NCBI RefSeq assembly: GCF_017832355.1
Contig: NZ_JAFIBY010000007.1
Coordinates: 224,411 to 288,410 of the forward strand
DNA from: Serratia sp. PL17
GTDB lineage: Bacteria > Pseudomonadota > Gammaproteobacteria > Enterobacterales > Enterobacteriaceae
DNA length: 64,000 nt
Direction: 5' to 3'
Shown: positions 10,415-18,916 of the stretch, in pieces
How positions within the stretch are numbered: the stretch's first letter is position 1
How the letters are laid out: each line of letters opens with the position of its first letter
The notes under the pieces: model-generated
Told to the model about the DNA's origin: nothing
Databases searched by the model: none
The model's input: only the letters and a program-made list of their open reading frames with translations
Translations under genes and position numbers: made by a program

Positions 10415-11604
10415 TATGCCACCGTGATAATTGCGATATTCTCCGGCGAACAGGTCGCAGACTCGTTAAACAGGATCGGAATATTAGCCTCGCGCATCGT
10501 GACCGCATCTTTGCCAATGCTCACGGTCATCAGGTCGTAGGTTTTCCCGCTGGCGGCGTTTCCCAGCGTGGCAGGAACGTAGAGCCGCGAAAAATAAACG
10601 GTGTCGCCGATGTACAGCGTGTTGATGTAGTCGGACACGGCTTTTTTGATGTCCTCGCCGATGTCACTGGTGTAGCCAGGAAGCACCTTAATTTTGATAG
10701 CCCCGTAAATCGGGACTTTAGTCGGCCGGAAAAAATGGATCGACTTGTCTACGGCGTAGGCATCCTTAACAATCACCGTCGTCGTCCCGAACGTCGGCGC
10801 GCCAGGTGATTTTTTTATCGCGATAATCCGGGCAATCTCTTCAGCGTCGCCGCCGTCCACCACCATCGAAACCGCATGCGCTGGAACACCGTTATCATCG
10901 GTTTCCGAAGTGTCGTTGTCGTAGCCCTTATAACGCGTCACGCCAGTGATATTGGCAATGGCGCCTACGAGTCCCTCCATGACGGTTCGGGACGGTAGCG
11001 CGACGCTGAGCGCCTGCCGCTGTCGCAGTTCCGCATCAGTTTCCACCGGTTTACCGGCGGTGGCCGCTTCAGGGTTCGTGACGGACTGCCAGCCGCGCGT
11101 TGGTGTAGCAATTTGCGAAACATCGCCAGGTAGTGCAGTGATGGCGCCAGCCTTCTGCGCCGTTGCGGTTACCACCGCCTGACCGTGAATGTCGAGTTCT
11201 ACCTCTGCAGGTAAATCCCAGAGGTTCCCGGCGCTGTCGCGTACTGAGGAATTTCTGATGACTATGCCAACCTGGCCGATCAGTTTCACATCAACCGTGG
11301 AATTTGACGGCGCCTTGCGGCTGATGCCGTTGATTTTGACGTTACTCGCCAACCCCGCGCCGATGCCTGTCACCGGGCTAAACGCATTCCAGGTTGCGAT
11401 CGCCGCATTGTTGCCGCCGTGCATCGCGTAGGCGATCAGCGACAACAGCACGCCGTCTTTGCTGTCTGGCTCGATGTAGATGTCATCGCCATAGATACCG
11501 CGAAAAATTGTCTGCCAACCGGTGAGGATGGTCTGGAATTCAGGCGTGCTCATCCCTGCCGCCGTTATTTTTGGCAGCATCGAATCGATAATGTCTTCAT
11601 ACAT
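10414..11604 (-). CDS. Baseplate J-like wedge protein
   Basis: 396 residues with the baseplate J fold signature: N-terminal TPEFQTILTGWQTIFRGIYGDDIYIEPDSKDGVLLSLIAYAMH, the GAGLASNVKINGISRKAP segment and a central beta region. It corresponds to P2 gpJ and T4 gp6, which build the wedge ring around the baseplate hub. The start overlaps the preceding gp25-like gene by 8 bases. Confidence 0.9.
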   Translation of the reverse strand: MYEDIIDSMLPKITAAGMSTPEFQTILTGWQTIFRGIYGDDIYIEPDSKDGVLLSLIAYAMHGGNNAAIATWNAFSPVTGIGAGLASNVKINGISRKAPSNSTVDVKLIGQVGIVIRNSSVRDSAGNLWDLPAEVELDIHGQAVVTATAQKAGAITALPGDVSQIATPTRGWQSVTNPEAATAGKPVETDAELRQRQALSVALPSRTVMEGLVGAIANITGVTRYKGYDNDTSETDDNGVPAHAVSMVVDGGDAEEIARIIAIKKSPGAPTFGTTTVIVKDAYAVDKSIHFFRPTKVPIYGAIKIKVLPGYTSDIGEDIKKAVSDYINTLYIGDTVYFSRLYVPATLGNAASGKTYDLMTVSIGKDAVTMREANIPILFNESATCSPENIAIITVA

Positions 11605-11947
11605 AGGTGGTTACCGAGGTTTGCCCGAAGGCGGTGTTTAGGGTGGCGGTGACCAGCAAGTCGCGGGTTTCTACGTCGCGTTGGCTCTGGTACTCAACTA
11701 TCTCGGTCACATTCGGCGTACCGAGGATGCGCTCACGGATCACGATGTCGTAGAGGCCCGACGTGTATTTACCGAGTATCTGCGTCCAGTCGGTGCCGGC
11801 AGTGGTATCGAGGAACCACTCGCCCTTTCGCAACTGCAGGCGGCTGATCACCGCCATGCCCACCGCCTCGGGCGTGTTGATGAAGAAATCGCCCTCGCCG
11901 CGCCCGAAGCTGTAATCGCCGTTCTTGTCTTCTTTGCGGTATCTCAT
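11597..11947 (-). CDS. Baseplate wedge protein, gp25/W-like
   Basis: 116 residues. The pattern EAVGMAVISRLQLRKGEWFLDTTAGTDWTQIL and the following TVTEIV-type segment match the small gp25/DUF2634 proteins that join tail sheath and baseplate wedges. It overlaps the spike gene by 4 bases and the J-like gene by 8, so translation is probably coupled. Confidence 0.82.
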   Translation of the reverse strand: MRYRKEDKNGDYSFGRGEGDFFINTPEAVGMAVISRLQLRKGEWFLDTTAGTDWTQILGKYTSGLYDIVIRERILGTPNVTEIVEYQSQRDVETRDLLVTATLNTAFGQTSVTTYV

Positions 11948-12696
11948 AGCGGCTCACTCGTCTCAGGCCCGTCATGTTCACGATGTTTATGAGCCATCAG
12001 GCTCTTCCCACCGGCTTTGACATCGTTGGTCACGCTCACTGGCCCCAGCATCGTCGCCGTACCGCCGCCATCGCCCATGCCCTGCGACAGGTTGCCGTTG
12101 ATGGTCACGTTGCCATTGAGCACGATTTCGGGGGAGTTAATCTCCGTGCCGCCCTGCGCGCTGGCGGTCAGCTTTCCTGAGGTGGTGACGTTCACCGCGT
12201 GGCTACCAGGGTTTAGCTCAATAAAGGCCGCACCGTCGTCAGTGCGCAGTTGTGCGGCGCTGGTACTGATACCGCTGATTTTCTGTGCCTGTGACTGCGG
12301 GCCGACAATCGCGAAGGCATCGGATAGATCGTGCATTCTCTCGGCGCCCGACTCCTGCACGCCGCCGTTTTGCCACCAGAAATCGATGCCACGGTCAGCA
12401 AACACAATAAGGCACTCATCGCCAGCCTTAACCGGAAACGTAAGCGTGACACCTCCGCCGCGCGGGAAAGTAACCGGGATGTCTACCAGTAGCGGCAGAC
12501 TGGCTGAATTGCCGCCTCCAGCGCTCTCCGGCTCGTAACCTTTCACCGCCGGCAGCACTACGCAAGTCACCGCGTCAGCGTCAAAGGATTGGATGATGCC
12601 GGGGATTGATACGCGCATTCCTGCGCTGATGGCCGCAGCTAGCGCCTGGTCGGCCTGTTGCTTGTCGCCGATCTGAGATTGGAGTGATACAGGCAT
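11944..12696 (-). CDS. Baseplate central spike, Gp138-type
   Basis: 250 residues. The N-terminus (AAISAGMRVSIPGIIQSFDADAVTCVVLPAV) is the OB-like domain of the phi92 gp138 spike family, followed by a beta-helical stretch (IVLNGNVTINGNLSQG). The C-terminus has HKHREH, an HxH motif of the kind that binds an iron ion at the spike apex of P2 gpV and phi92 gp138. It would pierce the outer membrane at contraction. The gene starts only 15 bases after a terminator belonging to the inserted lipoprotein gene. Confidence 0.85.
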   Translation of the reverse strand: MPVSLQSQIGDKQQADQALAAAISAGMRVSIPGIIQSFDADAVTCVVLPAVKGYEPESAGGGNSASLPLLVDIPVTFPRGGGVTLTFPVKAGDECLIVFADRGIDFWWQNGGVQESGAERMHDLSDAFAIVGPQSQAQKISGISTSAAQLRTDDGAAFIELNPGSHAVNVTTSGKLTASAQGGTEINSPEIVLNGNVTINGNLSQGMGDGGGTATMLGPVSVTNDVKAGGKSLMAHKHREHDGPETSEPL

Positions 12697-12710
12697 GAAT
12701 TTTTCCCATA

Positions 12711-12731
12711 AAAAAACCCGCCGAAGCGGGT
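12711..12731 (-). terminator. UUCG-loop terminator of the lipoprotein moron
   Basis: On the minus strand ACCCGC-TTCG-GCGGGT is followed by seven T residues. It follows the lipoprotein stop at 12755 and precedes the spike gene start at 12696, so it stands inside the baseplate operon. Confidence 0.9.
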
Positions 12732-12754
12732 CTGGTATGCCAACAGGGGGGCGC

Positions 12755-13894
12755 TTATAGAAGCCCCGCTTTCTCTGCTACTGATATATACAACACATCA
12801 CCATGACCACTGCATGGAACAGCCACGGTCACCATTGCCGCATATCCGGAGTTATTTTTCCGAGAACACATTTCTTGATGCATTTTGGCTAGTCTGGCCG
12901 CATGGTCAAAATCAATGATGCGTCCAAAAGTCGCTTCTCCAAGTGCAGTATTTTTCGTTAAGTCAGGAATGCTCTTGTTTTTAATTATCGAAGCAAAATT
13001 AGACAATCCATTTCCAACTTGGTTAAAGCATGGGTTTTCGATCTCCAGTCCAGTGTATGCTGAAACCCGCTGACACTCTGTCAATAGCTCTTTTGTGGAA
13101 ATTTCGACTTGATTTAGAGTTAGCTTATACTTTCCGATTTTTGCATAGACTTGTCTCGGATCGGTGGAGTTTGGTGTTCGTGTTACGAAAGGCATGCTAT
13201 TAAATGCCTTTCTCAGAGCAGGGGCCTTCTCAATAGAAATAACATTGCCAAGTTCAGTTACAGCAAACTCAGGATTGACTTTGTCATAATCCGCCATTCT
13301 TTTTACTTCAATCTGCTCAGCATTATATCTAGCTTGATCTCTCATGGAACTAATCGAAATAACAAATTCATTCCTTCTTTTATAGAGTTCAGCGATTGAT
13401 TTTTTAAAATCCAGCTCACTAACATTGTTAAGGCCCAAAAACTCACGATCTTTGGAAAAATCACGATACAAGTCTGATGAATGACCTGTATCTGATAAAA
13501 TACTCGAACCAAAAACAGCAGAGAAACGGTTCAGTATTTCCGCCATTGTTGGATTTCTAACTGATGGGTCTTCAATTTTATACAGCGAAGGTGCTTTCCC
13601 ATCATAATCATGTATTGCAACATAGAATGCAGTTATACCTAACGCATTATTATTTGCTTTATCTATTGCATCATTAAGCGAGCAACCACCTTTACATAGC
13701 GACTCCCCACCTTCACTTGCCGTTATCTTGTCATCTTTTAGAACATACTCCAGTGCTTTCATCCCAGAACTCGAAAACACAGCCTCTTTTTTCTGTTCTT
13801 TATACTGTTTGTCTGATTCCATTTTCTGGGCCAAACCGCACCCAGAAAGTGACTGACAGATAATAAATATAGAAACGAGTTTTTTAATTTTCAT
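12755..13894 (-). CDS. Predicted lipoprotein, moron candidate
   Basis: 379 residues starting with a lipoprotein signal: basic MKIKK, hydrophobic core, lipobox SLSGC with Cys at residue 19. The rest is hydrophilic and helical, with Cys pairs (CKGGC near residue 69). I do not recognise the family. It lies between baseplate hub and spike genes where related phages have no such gene, is clearly AT-richer than its neighbours, and ends at its own strong terminator. This arrangement fits a moron expressed from the prophage. Superinfection exclusion or host-surface modification is possible but not shown. Confidence 0.75.
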   Translation of the reverse strand: MKIKKLVSIFIICQSLSGCGLAQKMESDKQYKEQKKEAVFSSSGMKALEYVLKDDKITASEGGESLCKGGCSLNDAIDKANNNALGITAFYVAIHDYDGKAPSLYKIEDPSVRNPTMAEILNRFSAVFGSSILSDTGHSSDLYRDFSKDREFLGLNNVSELDFKKSIAELYKRRNEFVISISSMRDQARYNAEQIEVKRMADYDKVNPEFAVTELGNVISIEKAPALRKAFNSMPFVTRTPNSTDPRQVYAKIGKYKLTLNQVEISTKELLTECQRVSAYTGLEIENPCFNQVGNGLSNFASIIKNKSIPDLTKNTALGEATFGRIIDFDHAARLAKMHQEMCSRKNNSGYAAMVTVAVPCSGHGDVLYISVAEKAGLL

Positions 13895-13899
13895 ATCGT

Positions 13900-14961
13900 T
13901 TAAGTGGTCCGATTAACGGTAGCGCTAGTTTGCAAATCTGCCGAGCCGCGCGCAAAGCACATTAAATCCATGTACCACGCTTGGCCCCTTGTGTCGCCAG
14001 TATAGTCGATCGCTTTCACGATATACACGCCATCCGTCGCAACGCTGGCCGGCTGCTGCAGGCTACCAGTAACAACCCGGTTTCCGTTCTGGTCGGTTTC
14101 GCTGATGCGTCCACCAGACTGAGCAACTTCACTATCGGAAAGCGCGACACGGTATACCGATGCCTGGTCGAGTTGGATCAGGCCGTTAATGCGAATGTTC
14201 GGGTTGATGAGGCAACGCACGTTAACACCAGCGCCCATCGTCTGCTGTGGCATACCGATCAGCCCGGTATTGCTGTTTAGCACAATGGCCTCATGAATGT
14301 ATTTATCCTCGTTAACCATCTGCAACTGGCCGTCGATCAACTGCCAAGTGGCCTTACACATGCCTGCAACCGAGTCCATAACGTCGCGCGCAGACTTGAA
14401 CAACGACAACCCTCTGGGGAAAACCGTGTCTGGGAAAGTTCCCGTGATCCCTTGGGTGATACCGTAGGCCCCAAAGCTTTTCAGCGCCACATTGTACATG
14501 TCAGCCACCGTGTAGCCGGCGGCGAGAGTCGTGTTCACCGTCGCATAGAGAAATGCCTCATGATCGCCCACGGCCTGAATAAGCACCCAGGAATCAGTGG
14601 GGTTGTCTTTGCCGGTGATTGTAAAACGGAGATCACCCTCAAAAATCATCCCGAAGTTCTGCCCGTCACGCTGTCCGGGTTTCACCGGGTCCACCGGGCG
14701 CGCCACACCGACCTGATTGGCGTCTGCATCCGGCGCGATCCCATCGTAACCGGCAATCATTCGAATCTTGGAAAACTCGCTGCCCAGAATGCGGTTCTGG
14801 GTATCGGGTGACAGGTTGTAAATTTTTATGTTGGCGACACGCGGCCATTTCGTATCGGCCCACTCAATGCGAAACGTGACTTTAAAATCTGAAAGGCTAA
14901 TGCCGCTACCCTGCTGGTCGAGCAGCTGCAGCTCAAAATGGCGCATCCAGTTCTGACTCAT
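13900..14961 (-). CDS. Baseplate hub protein
   Basis: 353 residues: MRHFELQLLDQQGSGISLSDFKVTFRIEWADTKWPRVANIKIYNLS is the beginning typical of the phage baseplate hub domain, and the later AGYTVADMYNVALKSFG and DVMDSVAGMCKATWQLIDGQLQM fit a gp44/gpD-like hub. It would form the trimeric hub that holds the spike. The gene follows the DUF6983 gene by 3 bases. Confidence 0.82.
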   Translation of the reverse strand: MSQNWMRHFELQLLDQQGSGISLSDFKVTFRIEWADTKWPRVANIKIYNLSPDTQNRILGSEFSKIRMIAGYDGIAPDADANQVGVARPVDPVKPGQRDGQNFGMIFEGDLRFTITGKDNPTDSWVLIQAVGDHEAFLYATVNTTLAAGYTVADMYNVALKSFGAYGITQGITGTFPDTVFPRGLSLFKSARDVMDSVAGMCKATWQLIDGQLQMVNEDKYIHEAIVLNSNTGLIGMPQQTMGAGVNVRCLINPNIRINGLIQLDQASVYRVALSDSEVAQSGGRISETDQNGNRVVTGSLQQPASVATDGVYIVKAIDYTGDTRGQAWYMDLMCFARGSADLQTSATVNRTT

Positions 14962-14964
14962 GGC

Positions 14965-15270
14965 CTACCCCTGCACATAGTAAAGATGGCTGCCAATACC
15001 CAGATTGGTTTTCGTCGGCAGTTCCGGTTCGTTATTGTCAACCATGACGACCAGCGCACCGGCGAACTCCAGATGTGCATGTTGCGCCAGTAGGTTCGCG
15101 CCAGGCACCAACGAAATACTGTTCACCAGCGCACCTCCAGCGCTATCCATAAGGTCGAGGATCCAGCCAGCTTCATCACGCCAGGTGAGCCGCATATTCA
15201 TCTGTTGGCCGCCAAGCGTGATCCCGAATTGCTGATTATCAGGTGTCAGGGGAATTTCCTGAATATTCAT
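14965..15270 (-). CDS. Small phage tail protein, DUF6983-like
   Basis: 101 residues beginning MNIQEIPLTPDNQQFGITLGGQQMNMRLTWRD, a pattern conserved between Dit-like and hub genes in related myoviruses. It is all-beta in character and starts 4 bases inside the Dit-like gene (ATGA overlap). A structural role in the baseplate is inferred from position. Confidence 0.7.
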   Translation of the reverse strand: MNIQEIPLTPDNQQFGITLGGQQMNMRLTWRDEAGWILDLMDSAGGALVNSISLVPGANLLAQHAHLEFAGALVVMVDNNEPELPTKTNLGIGSHLYYVQG

Positions 15271-15872
15271 CCAAATCCTCCCAACACACCCAGAACGCCA
15301 CGCTGCGCCTGGGAGAGCAAACTTTCATTAACCGGCTTGGCAGATTTCGTGCCGGAGTTCTGCACCGCTGACGTGCTGGCGCCATCGGCCATATTGGATT
15401 TATCGGCTACCGAAACGCTATGGGTGCGGGAAATAATGACATTTCGTAGCGTGAGCGAACACATCAGTACGTTCTCACTGATTTTGTCGGTGGTGACATC
15501 CAGCGACTTGATCAGCATGTTCTGATACTGACGTTTTCCGGTGGTGACATCAAAAGGAATTCGGCTTTCCTGTAACGCCACCAACTGCTGATAAACCTCA
15601 CGCGGGCCGGTACCGAGAGACAGCCCACTATTTAGATTCAACATCTGCGTAGTGTCTACCCCATCCAGTAGCGAACCTCCACCAGCAAAGCCCAGTTCCA
15701 TCGTCACTTCAGGAGGTCGCTTGTAGGCGTGGTCGCTGACCGGAGCGCCATCCTCGATCGGGTGCTCAGTGATTTCCAGCGTGTCGCTGTGCTTTTCTGA
15801 AATCGCAACACTGGGGACAATGGCGCCGATCTTCCGGGTCTGCTGTGAAAACAGAACGGAGAGAATATCCAT
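15267..15872 (-). CDS. Dit-like baseplate protein
   Basis: 201 residues. The core (ITEHPIEDGAPVSDHAYKRPPEVTMELGF, then YQQLVALQESRIPFDVTTGKRQYQNMLIKSL) matches the Dit-like N-terminal domain found at the tube-baseplate junction; the C-terminal 50 residues are Ser/Ala-rich and look disordered. It follows the tape measure gene with a one-base overlap. Confidence 0.78.
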   Translation of the reverse strand: MDILSVLFSQQTRKIGAIVPSVAISEKHSDTLEITEHPIEDGAPVSDHAYKRPPEVTMELGFAGGGSLLDGVDTTQMLNLNSGLSLGTGPREVYQQLVALQESRIPFDVTTGKRQYQNMLIKSLDVTTDKISENVLMCSLTLRNVIISRTHSVSVADKSNMADGASTSAVQNSGTKSAKPVNESLLSQAQRGVLGVLGGFG

Positions 15873-17878
15873 TATTGCGGCCTCGCATAGAGTTGCTGGG
15901 TAAGGCGGGAATTAACACCGGTTTGACGGTCAGCGACTTCCATCCCGGCGCGCGCTGGGTCACTTACGCCGTGAATATGGATGTTGGTTTCTTGCTGTAC
16001 CGTCGCGCCGCCGGCACCCGGCATATTGCTGCGCACTTTCGGGATGTAGTTCCGCGTCTCCGCCGGCATCAGATCCATGCCGTGCTTTTGAACGTTGCCG
16101 ATCCCCCAGTTGTAGGAAGCCAGCGTTTTATCCAAGTCGCCGCCGTTCATGCGCAGCAGCATGCCAAGATAGCGCGCCGCGGCCGCCGCCGACTTGGACG
16201 GGTCGAATACGTCGTCGCCGCGCAGTCCCATATCTCGGGCCGTTCCAGGCATAAACTGGAATAAGCCTTTCGCGCCGGCACCGGAAACAGCGAACTGATT
16301 ACCGCCTGACTCCGTCAACGCGACGCTGCGCAGTAGGCCAGCCGGCAGGTTGTACAATGCCTCGAGCTGCGTCAATTTTGGTTGCAGCCATCCCAGCAAC
16401 GCGGCCCCCGCCTTGGTGGCCTGCGGCCGGCGCACCGACTGGCCGTGTTGCGCCGCCTCTCCCTGGCGCCATGGCAGCAGCTTGCGGCCCCATTCGTCCA
16501 CCGTATCGCTGCCCGGCAAGTTGTTGAGGAGATTCGCGACAACGTTGTTTTTCAGCCAGGGGTATTTTTCCTCAAGCGGCTTGGCGACATACTCCTCTAG
16601 CGCCAGCGCCCCACCAATCACCCCTGCTCGGCCAATTCCTTTAAAGGCTTTGGACAGACCGCCGACGCTTTTTGTCACAGAGCTGATGGCGCCAATCATT
16701 TTTGCTGCCCAGCTTACCGCGATAAACCCAGCCAAGATTTCCAGAGCCGTTTTCCATCCACCCACGGCATCTTTGAGATCGAGCAGTTTGTCACGCAGCC
16801 AGATTATCGCCGCTTTCGCCTGGGTAATTGCTGGCTCCCACGCTTTCCAGTCAATCAGGCTCTTGCCGCCCTCTTTCCACGTCTGATAATCGTCCCAGAG
16901 CAAGCCCATGGCGACCACCAAAGCGGTGATCATGCCGATAGGCGACATCAGGAACGCGCTATTTAACATGCGCCAGGCCACCAGTAACGCACCAAAGGTT
17001 CCCAATAGTTTTTTAGACTCGGTATCAAGCCCTTTCCACCACTCGATCACCTTGTCGATTGCCTGATAGCCGCGGTAGAGCATTCGCCCAAATACTTCCG
17101 CCAGCCAGAGAACCCCCTTCACCGTTTTGGTGATGAAGCCCTCTATCTTGGGGAAGTTGTCCATGATGCGCTTGCGTAGCGAGTCCAGCGAGCCGCTAAG
17201 CCCTCCGGCGAGGTCAGAGCCTATCTTGTCCTTTGCCATGCCCAGCAAAGCCGTCAGGCTGCGCATGGATGTCATAAATTTATTGGATTGTGCGGCTGCC
17301 TTGTCCGAGTCCAGACCAACAGCTTTCAGCATGCCCTGATAATCTGCCGTAAATCCGGAAATCCCCCGGCGCATTGCGAGCAGCGTGTTTTCATCAATGC
17401 CCAGCATCTGCGCATACTGATTGGCACGGTACTGCGGCATGCTGCGCAGTTTGTCGCCTACACCGGTAAAGATGGCAGCGGTGTCGCGCATCTGCCCGTT
17501 CGCGCCGCGCGTCTGCACGCCCAGGCGGTTCAGGAATCCTTCGGCCCCTGGGTTATTACGTATGAAGCGTGCAAGGCTTTCCAATGAGCCCTGCGCCGCG
17601 GCAGCATCGGAACCGGTTTGTGAAGCGGCGTAACCCAGCGCGCGGATGCCTGCTACGGATGCACCAGTGCGCTGTGATGCCCAATACAGTTTGTCGGACG
17701 CCTGGGCGACCTTCGTAGTAAAGGCAATGACTGACAGCGCGGCTCCTTCTACCGCCACACCCATTTTGAGCACGTTCGCCGTAACGCCAGCGACGACGGC
17801 AGAAAATTTCCGCTCGCCGGCAGAGTCGATTTCGAAGCCCAGCGAGATCAGAAAGTCCTTGATGGTTTCAGCGTTCAT
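15872..17878 (-). CDS. Tape measure protein with lytic transglycosylase domain
   Basis: 668 residues. It begins with a helical, Ala-rich tape measure part, then hydrophobic stretches near residues 305-335 and 385-400. From about residue 500 comes an SLT-type domain: LLRSVALTESGGNQFAVSGAGAKGLFQFMPGTA (catalytic Glu in LTESGG) and the LASYNWGIGNVQKHG motif. The domain would open peptidoglycan locally during DNA injection. The C-terminus has INIHGVSD-like beta sequence. Its start overlaps the -1 frame of the tail chaperone by 11 bases. Confidence 0.9.
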   Translation of the reverse strand: MNAETIKDFLISLGFEIDSAGERKFSAVVAGVTANVLKMGVAVEGAALSVIAFTTKVAQASDKLYWASQRTGASVAGIRALGYAASQTGSDAAAAQGSLESLARFIRNNPGAEGFLNRLGVQTRGANGQMRDTAAIFTGVGDKLRSMPQYRANQYAQMLGIDENTLLAMRRGISGFTADYQGMLKAVGLDSDKAAAQSNKFMTSMRSLTALLGMAKDKIGSDLAGGLSGSLDSLRKRIMDNFPKIEGFITKTVKGVLWLAEVFGRMLYRGYQAIDKVIEWWKGLDTESKKLLGTFGALLVAWRMLNSAFLMSPIGMITALVVAMGLLWDDYQTWKEGGKSLIDWKAWEPAITQAKAAIIWLRDKLLDLKDAVGGWKTALEILAGFIAVSWAAKMIGAISSVTKSVGGLSKAFKGIGRAGVIGGALALEEYVAKPLEEKYPWLKNNVVANLLNNLPGSDTVDEWGRKLLPWRQGEAAQHGQSVRRPQATKAGAALLGWLQPKLTQLEALYNLPAGLLRSVALTESGGNQFAVSGAGAKGLFQFMPGTARDMGLRGDDVFDPSKSAAAAARYLGMLLRMNGGDLDKTLASYNWGIGNVQKHGMDLMPAETRNYIPKVRSNMPGAGGATVQQETNIHIHGVSDPARAGMEVADRQTGVNSRLTQQLYARPQ

Positions 17879-18454
17879 TGTCCTGTCTCCACTTCTCTAT
17901 CTTCGCTTCGTTATCGGCTTTCAGGTCCAGATAATCATTCATCAGTGCAATGTCGTAGAGGTCAATGCGCCCGTCCTTGAGCGCCTCAAAATTGCACATA
18001 CCCGCATCTACAGGCCGCATGATGTAATCCTCACCGCCCGGCAGAACGTCCAGCGTTATTCCTCCGTGTGGTCGTCCTTCTCGCTGCCTTGGAGTTCTTG
18101 CAAAAAATTTCCCAGCGAGTCCCCAACCACCTTGCCGACAATCTGCAGCATGGTCATCAGATCGATGTCATCAAACATCAGCTGGCCGCCGGTGAATACG
18201 GCGTTAAAGTTTTTTCCGTTCTTCCGCGACACCACCGCAAGGCATGGGTGGATGATGGCGTTGCAGTCTTCCTCCTTTAGGTCGGCAATAGACTGAGCGA
18301 TGATCGGAAGCGCTGATTCAATAGTGATTTTCCCACCCTTCAGTTCGCCCAGAATCCCCGCCAGCACCGGCAGCAGTTTGCGAGAGACTTTCAACTGGTC
18401 GAATACGCCCAGCTTCACCGCGCTGTACTTCTCACCCTTAATTTCAAATTCCAT
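17868..18454 (-). CDS. Tail assembly chaperone, -1 frameshift product (G-T type)
   Basis: The -1 frame after the slippery site at 18104-18113 is open down to a TGA at 17868-17870. It adds a conserved-looking domain (LDVLPGGEDYIMRPVDAG..NFEALKDGRIDLYDIALMNDYLD) and gives a 195-residue fusion. No ordinary start codon precedes this domain in its frame: translation would have to begin at CTG or come by slippage. Lambda G/GT and many other tailed phages make the long chaperone in this way just before the tape measure gene. Confidence 0.85.
18056..18454 (-). CDS. Tail assembly chaperone, short form
   Basis: 132 residues, the zero-frame product, beginning MEFEIKGEKYSAVKLGVFDQLKVSRKLLPVLAGIL and ending in an acidic tail (SEKDDHTEE). 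Position between the tail tube and tape measure genes and the frameshift near its end identify it as the gpG-like chaperone that coats the tape measure before tube polymerisation. It starts 10 bases after the tube gene. Confidence 0.85.
   Translation of the reverse strand: MEFEIKGEKYSAVKLGVFDQLKVSRKLLPVLAGILGELKGGKITIESALPIIAQSIADLKEEDCNAIIHPCLAVVSRKNGKNFNAVFTGGQLMFDDIDLMTMLQIVGKVVGDSLGNFLQELQGSEKDDHTEE
18104..18113 (-). promoter_or_regulatory. Programmed -1 frameshift site GGGAAATTTT
   Basis: Read on the minus strand in the chaperone frame (CTG GGA AAT TTT TTG), the ten bases hold two overlapping X XXY YYZ heptamers, G GGA AAT and A AAT TTT. Slippage by -1 at either leads into the open downstream frame. 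Confidence 0.85.
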
Positions 18455-18464
18455 GTATTACCCC

Positions 18465-18905
18465 TTAAAACGTGCCGAGCAGTTGGTCAATCTTGCCGCA
18501 GTCGAATACCCAGGCGACGGTGTTACCGTCTTTGGCGTTCGTGTGATCTGGTTGTTTCTGGAAAGCCACGCTCCGCGCGGTGGTGACGTCATTACTGGAT
18601 TTGTTACGTACCACGATGACGTTGTTTCCCCATGTCGCAGAGGAAAGAGACTGGGCGTTGTACATCACCGATAATTTGGCGTGCACCGGGCTGGTTTTCA
18701 GCAGACTGACAGTAATCGTGCCGGATTTGCTCGCATGAAGGCTGTGCATCACCTCACCGTCAGCACCGGTCACCATGGTGTTCTTGTTTTCCGACATGGT
18801 GATGGTGATCCCCTCGTCGGAAGTCGCCGCGCCGTTGCCGAGGTCAATTGAACCGCCGACGCCGGTGATATTGGCCGATACGTCCAAAAAACTATACGTT
18901 GACAT
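18465..18905 (-). CDS. Tail tube protein, DUF3277 family
   Basis: 146 residues: MSTYSFLDVSANITGVGGSIDLGNGAATSDEGITITM, then MHSLHASKSGTITVSLLKTSPVHAKLS, a pattern of DUF3277 myovirus tube proteins. It follows the sheath gene by 11 bases. The tube is the inner conduit pushed through the envelope at contraction. Confidence 0.88.
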   Translation of the reverse strand: MSTYSFLDVSANITGVGGSIDLGNGAATSDEGITITMSENKNTMVTGADGEVMHSLHASKSGTITVSLLKTSPVHAKLSVMYNAQSLSSATWGNNVIVVRNKSSNDVTTARSVAFQKQPDHTNAKDGNTVAWVFDCGKIDQLLGTF

Positions 18906-18916
18906 TTACCGGCTCC

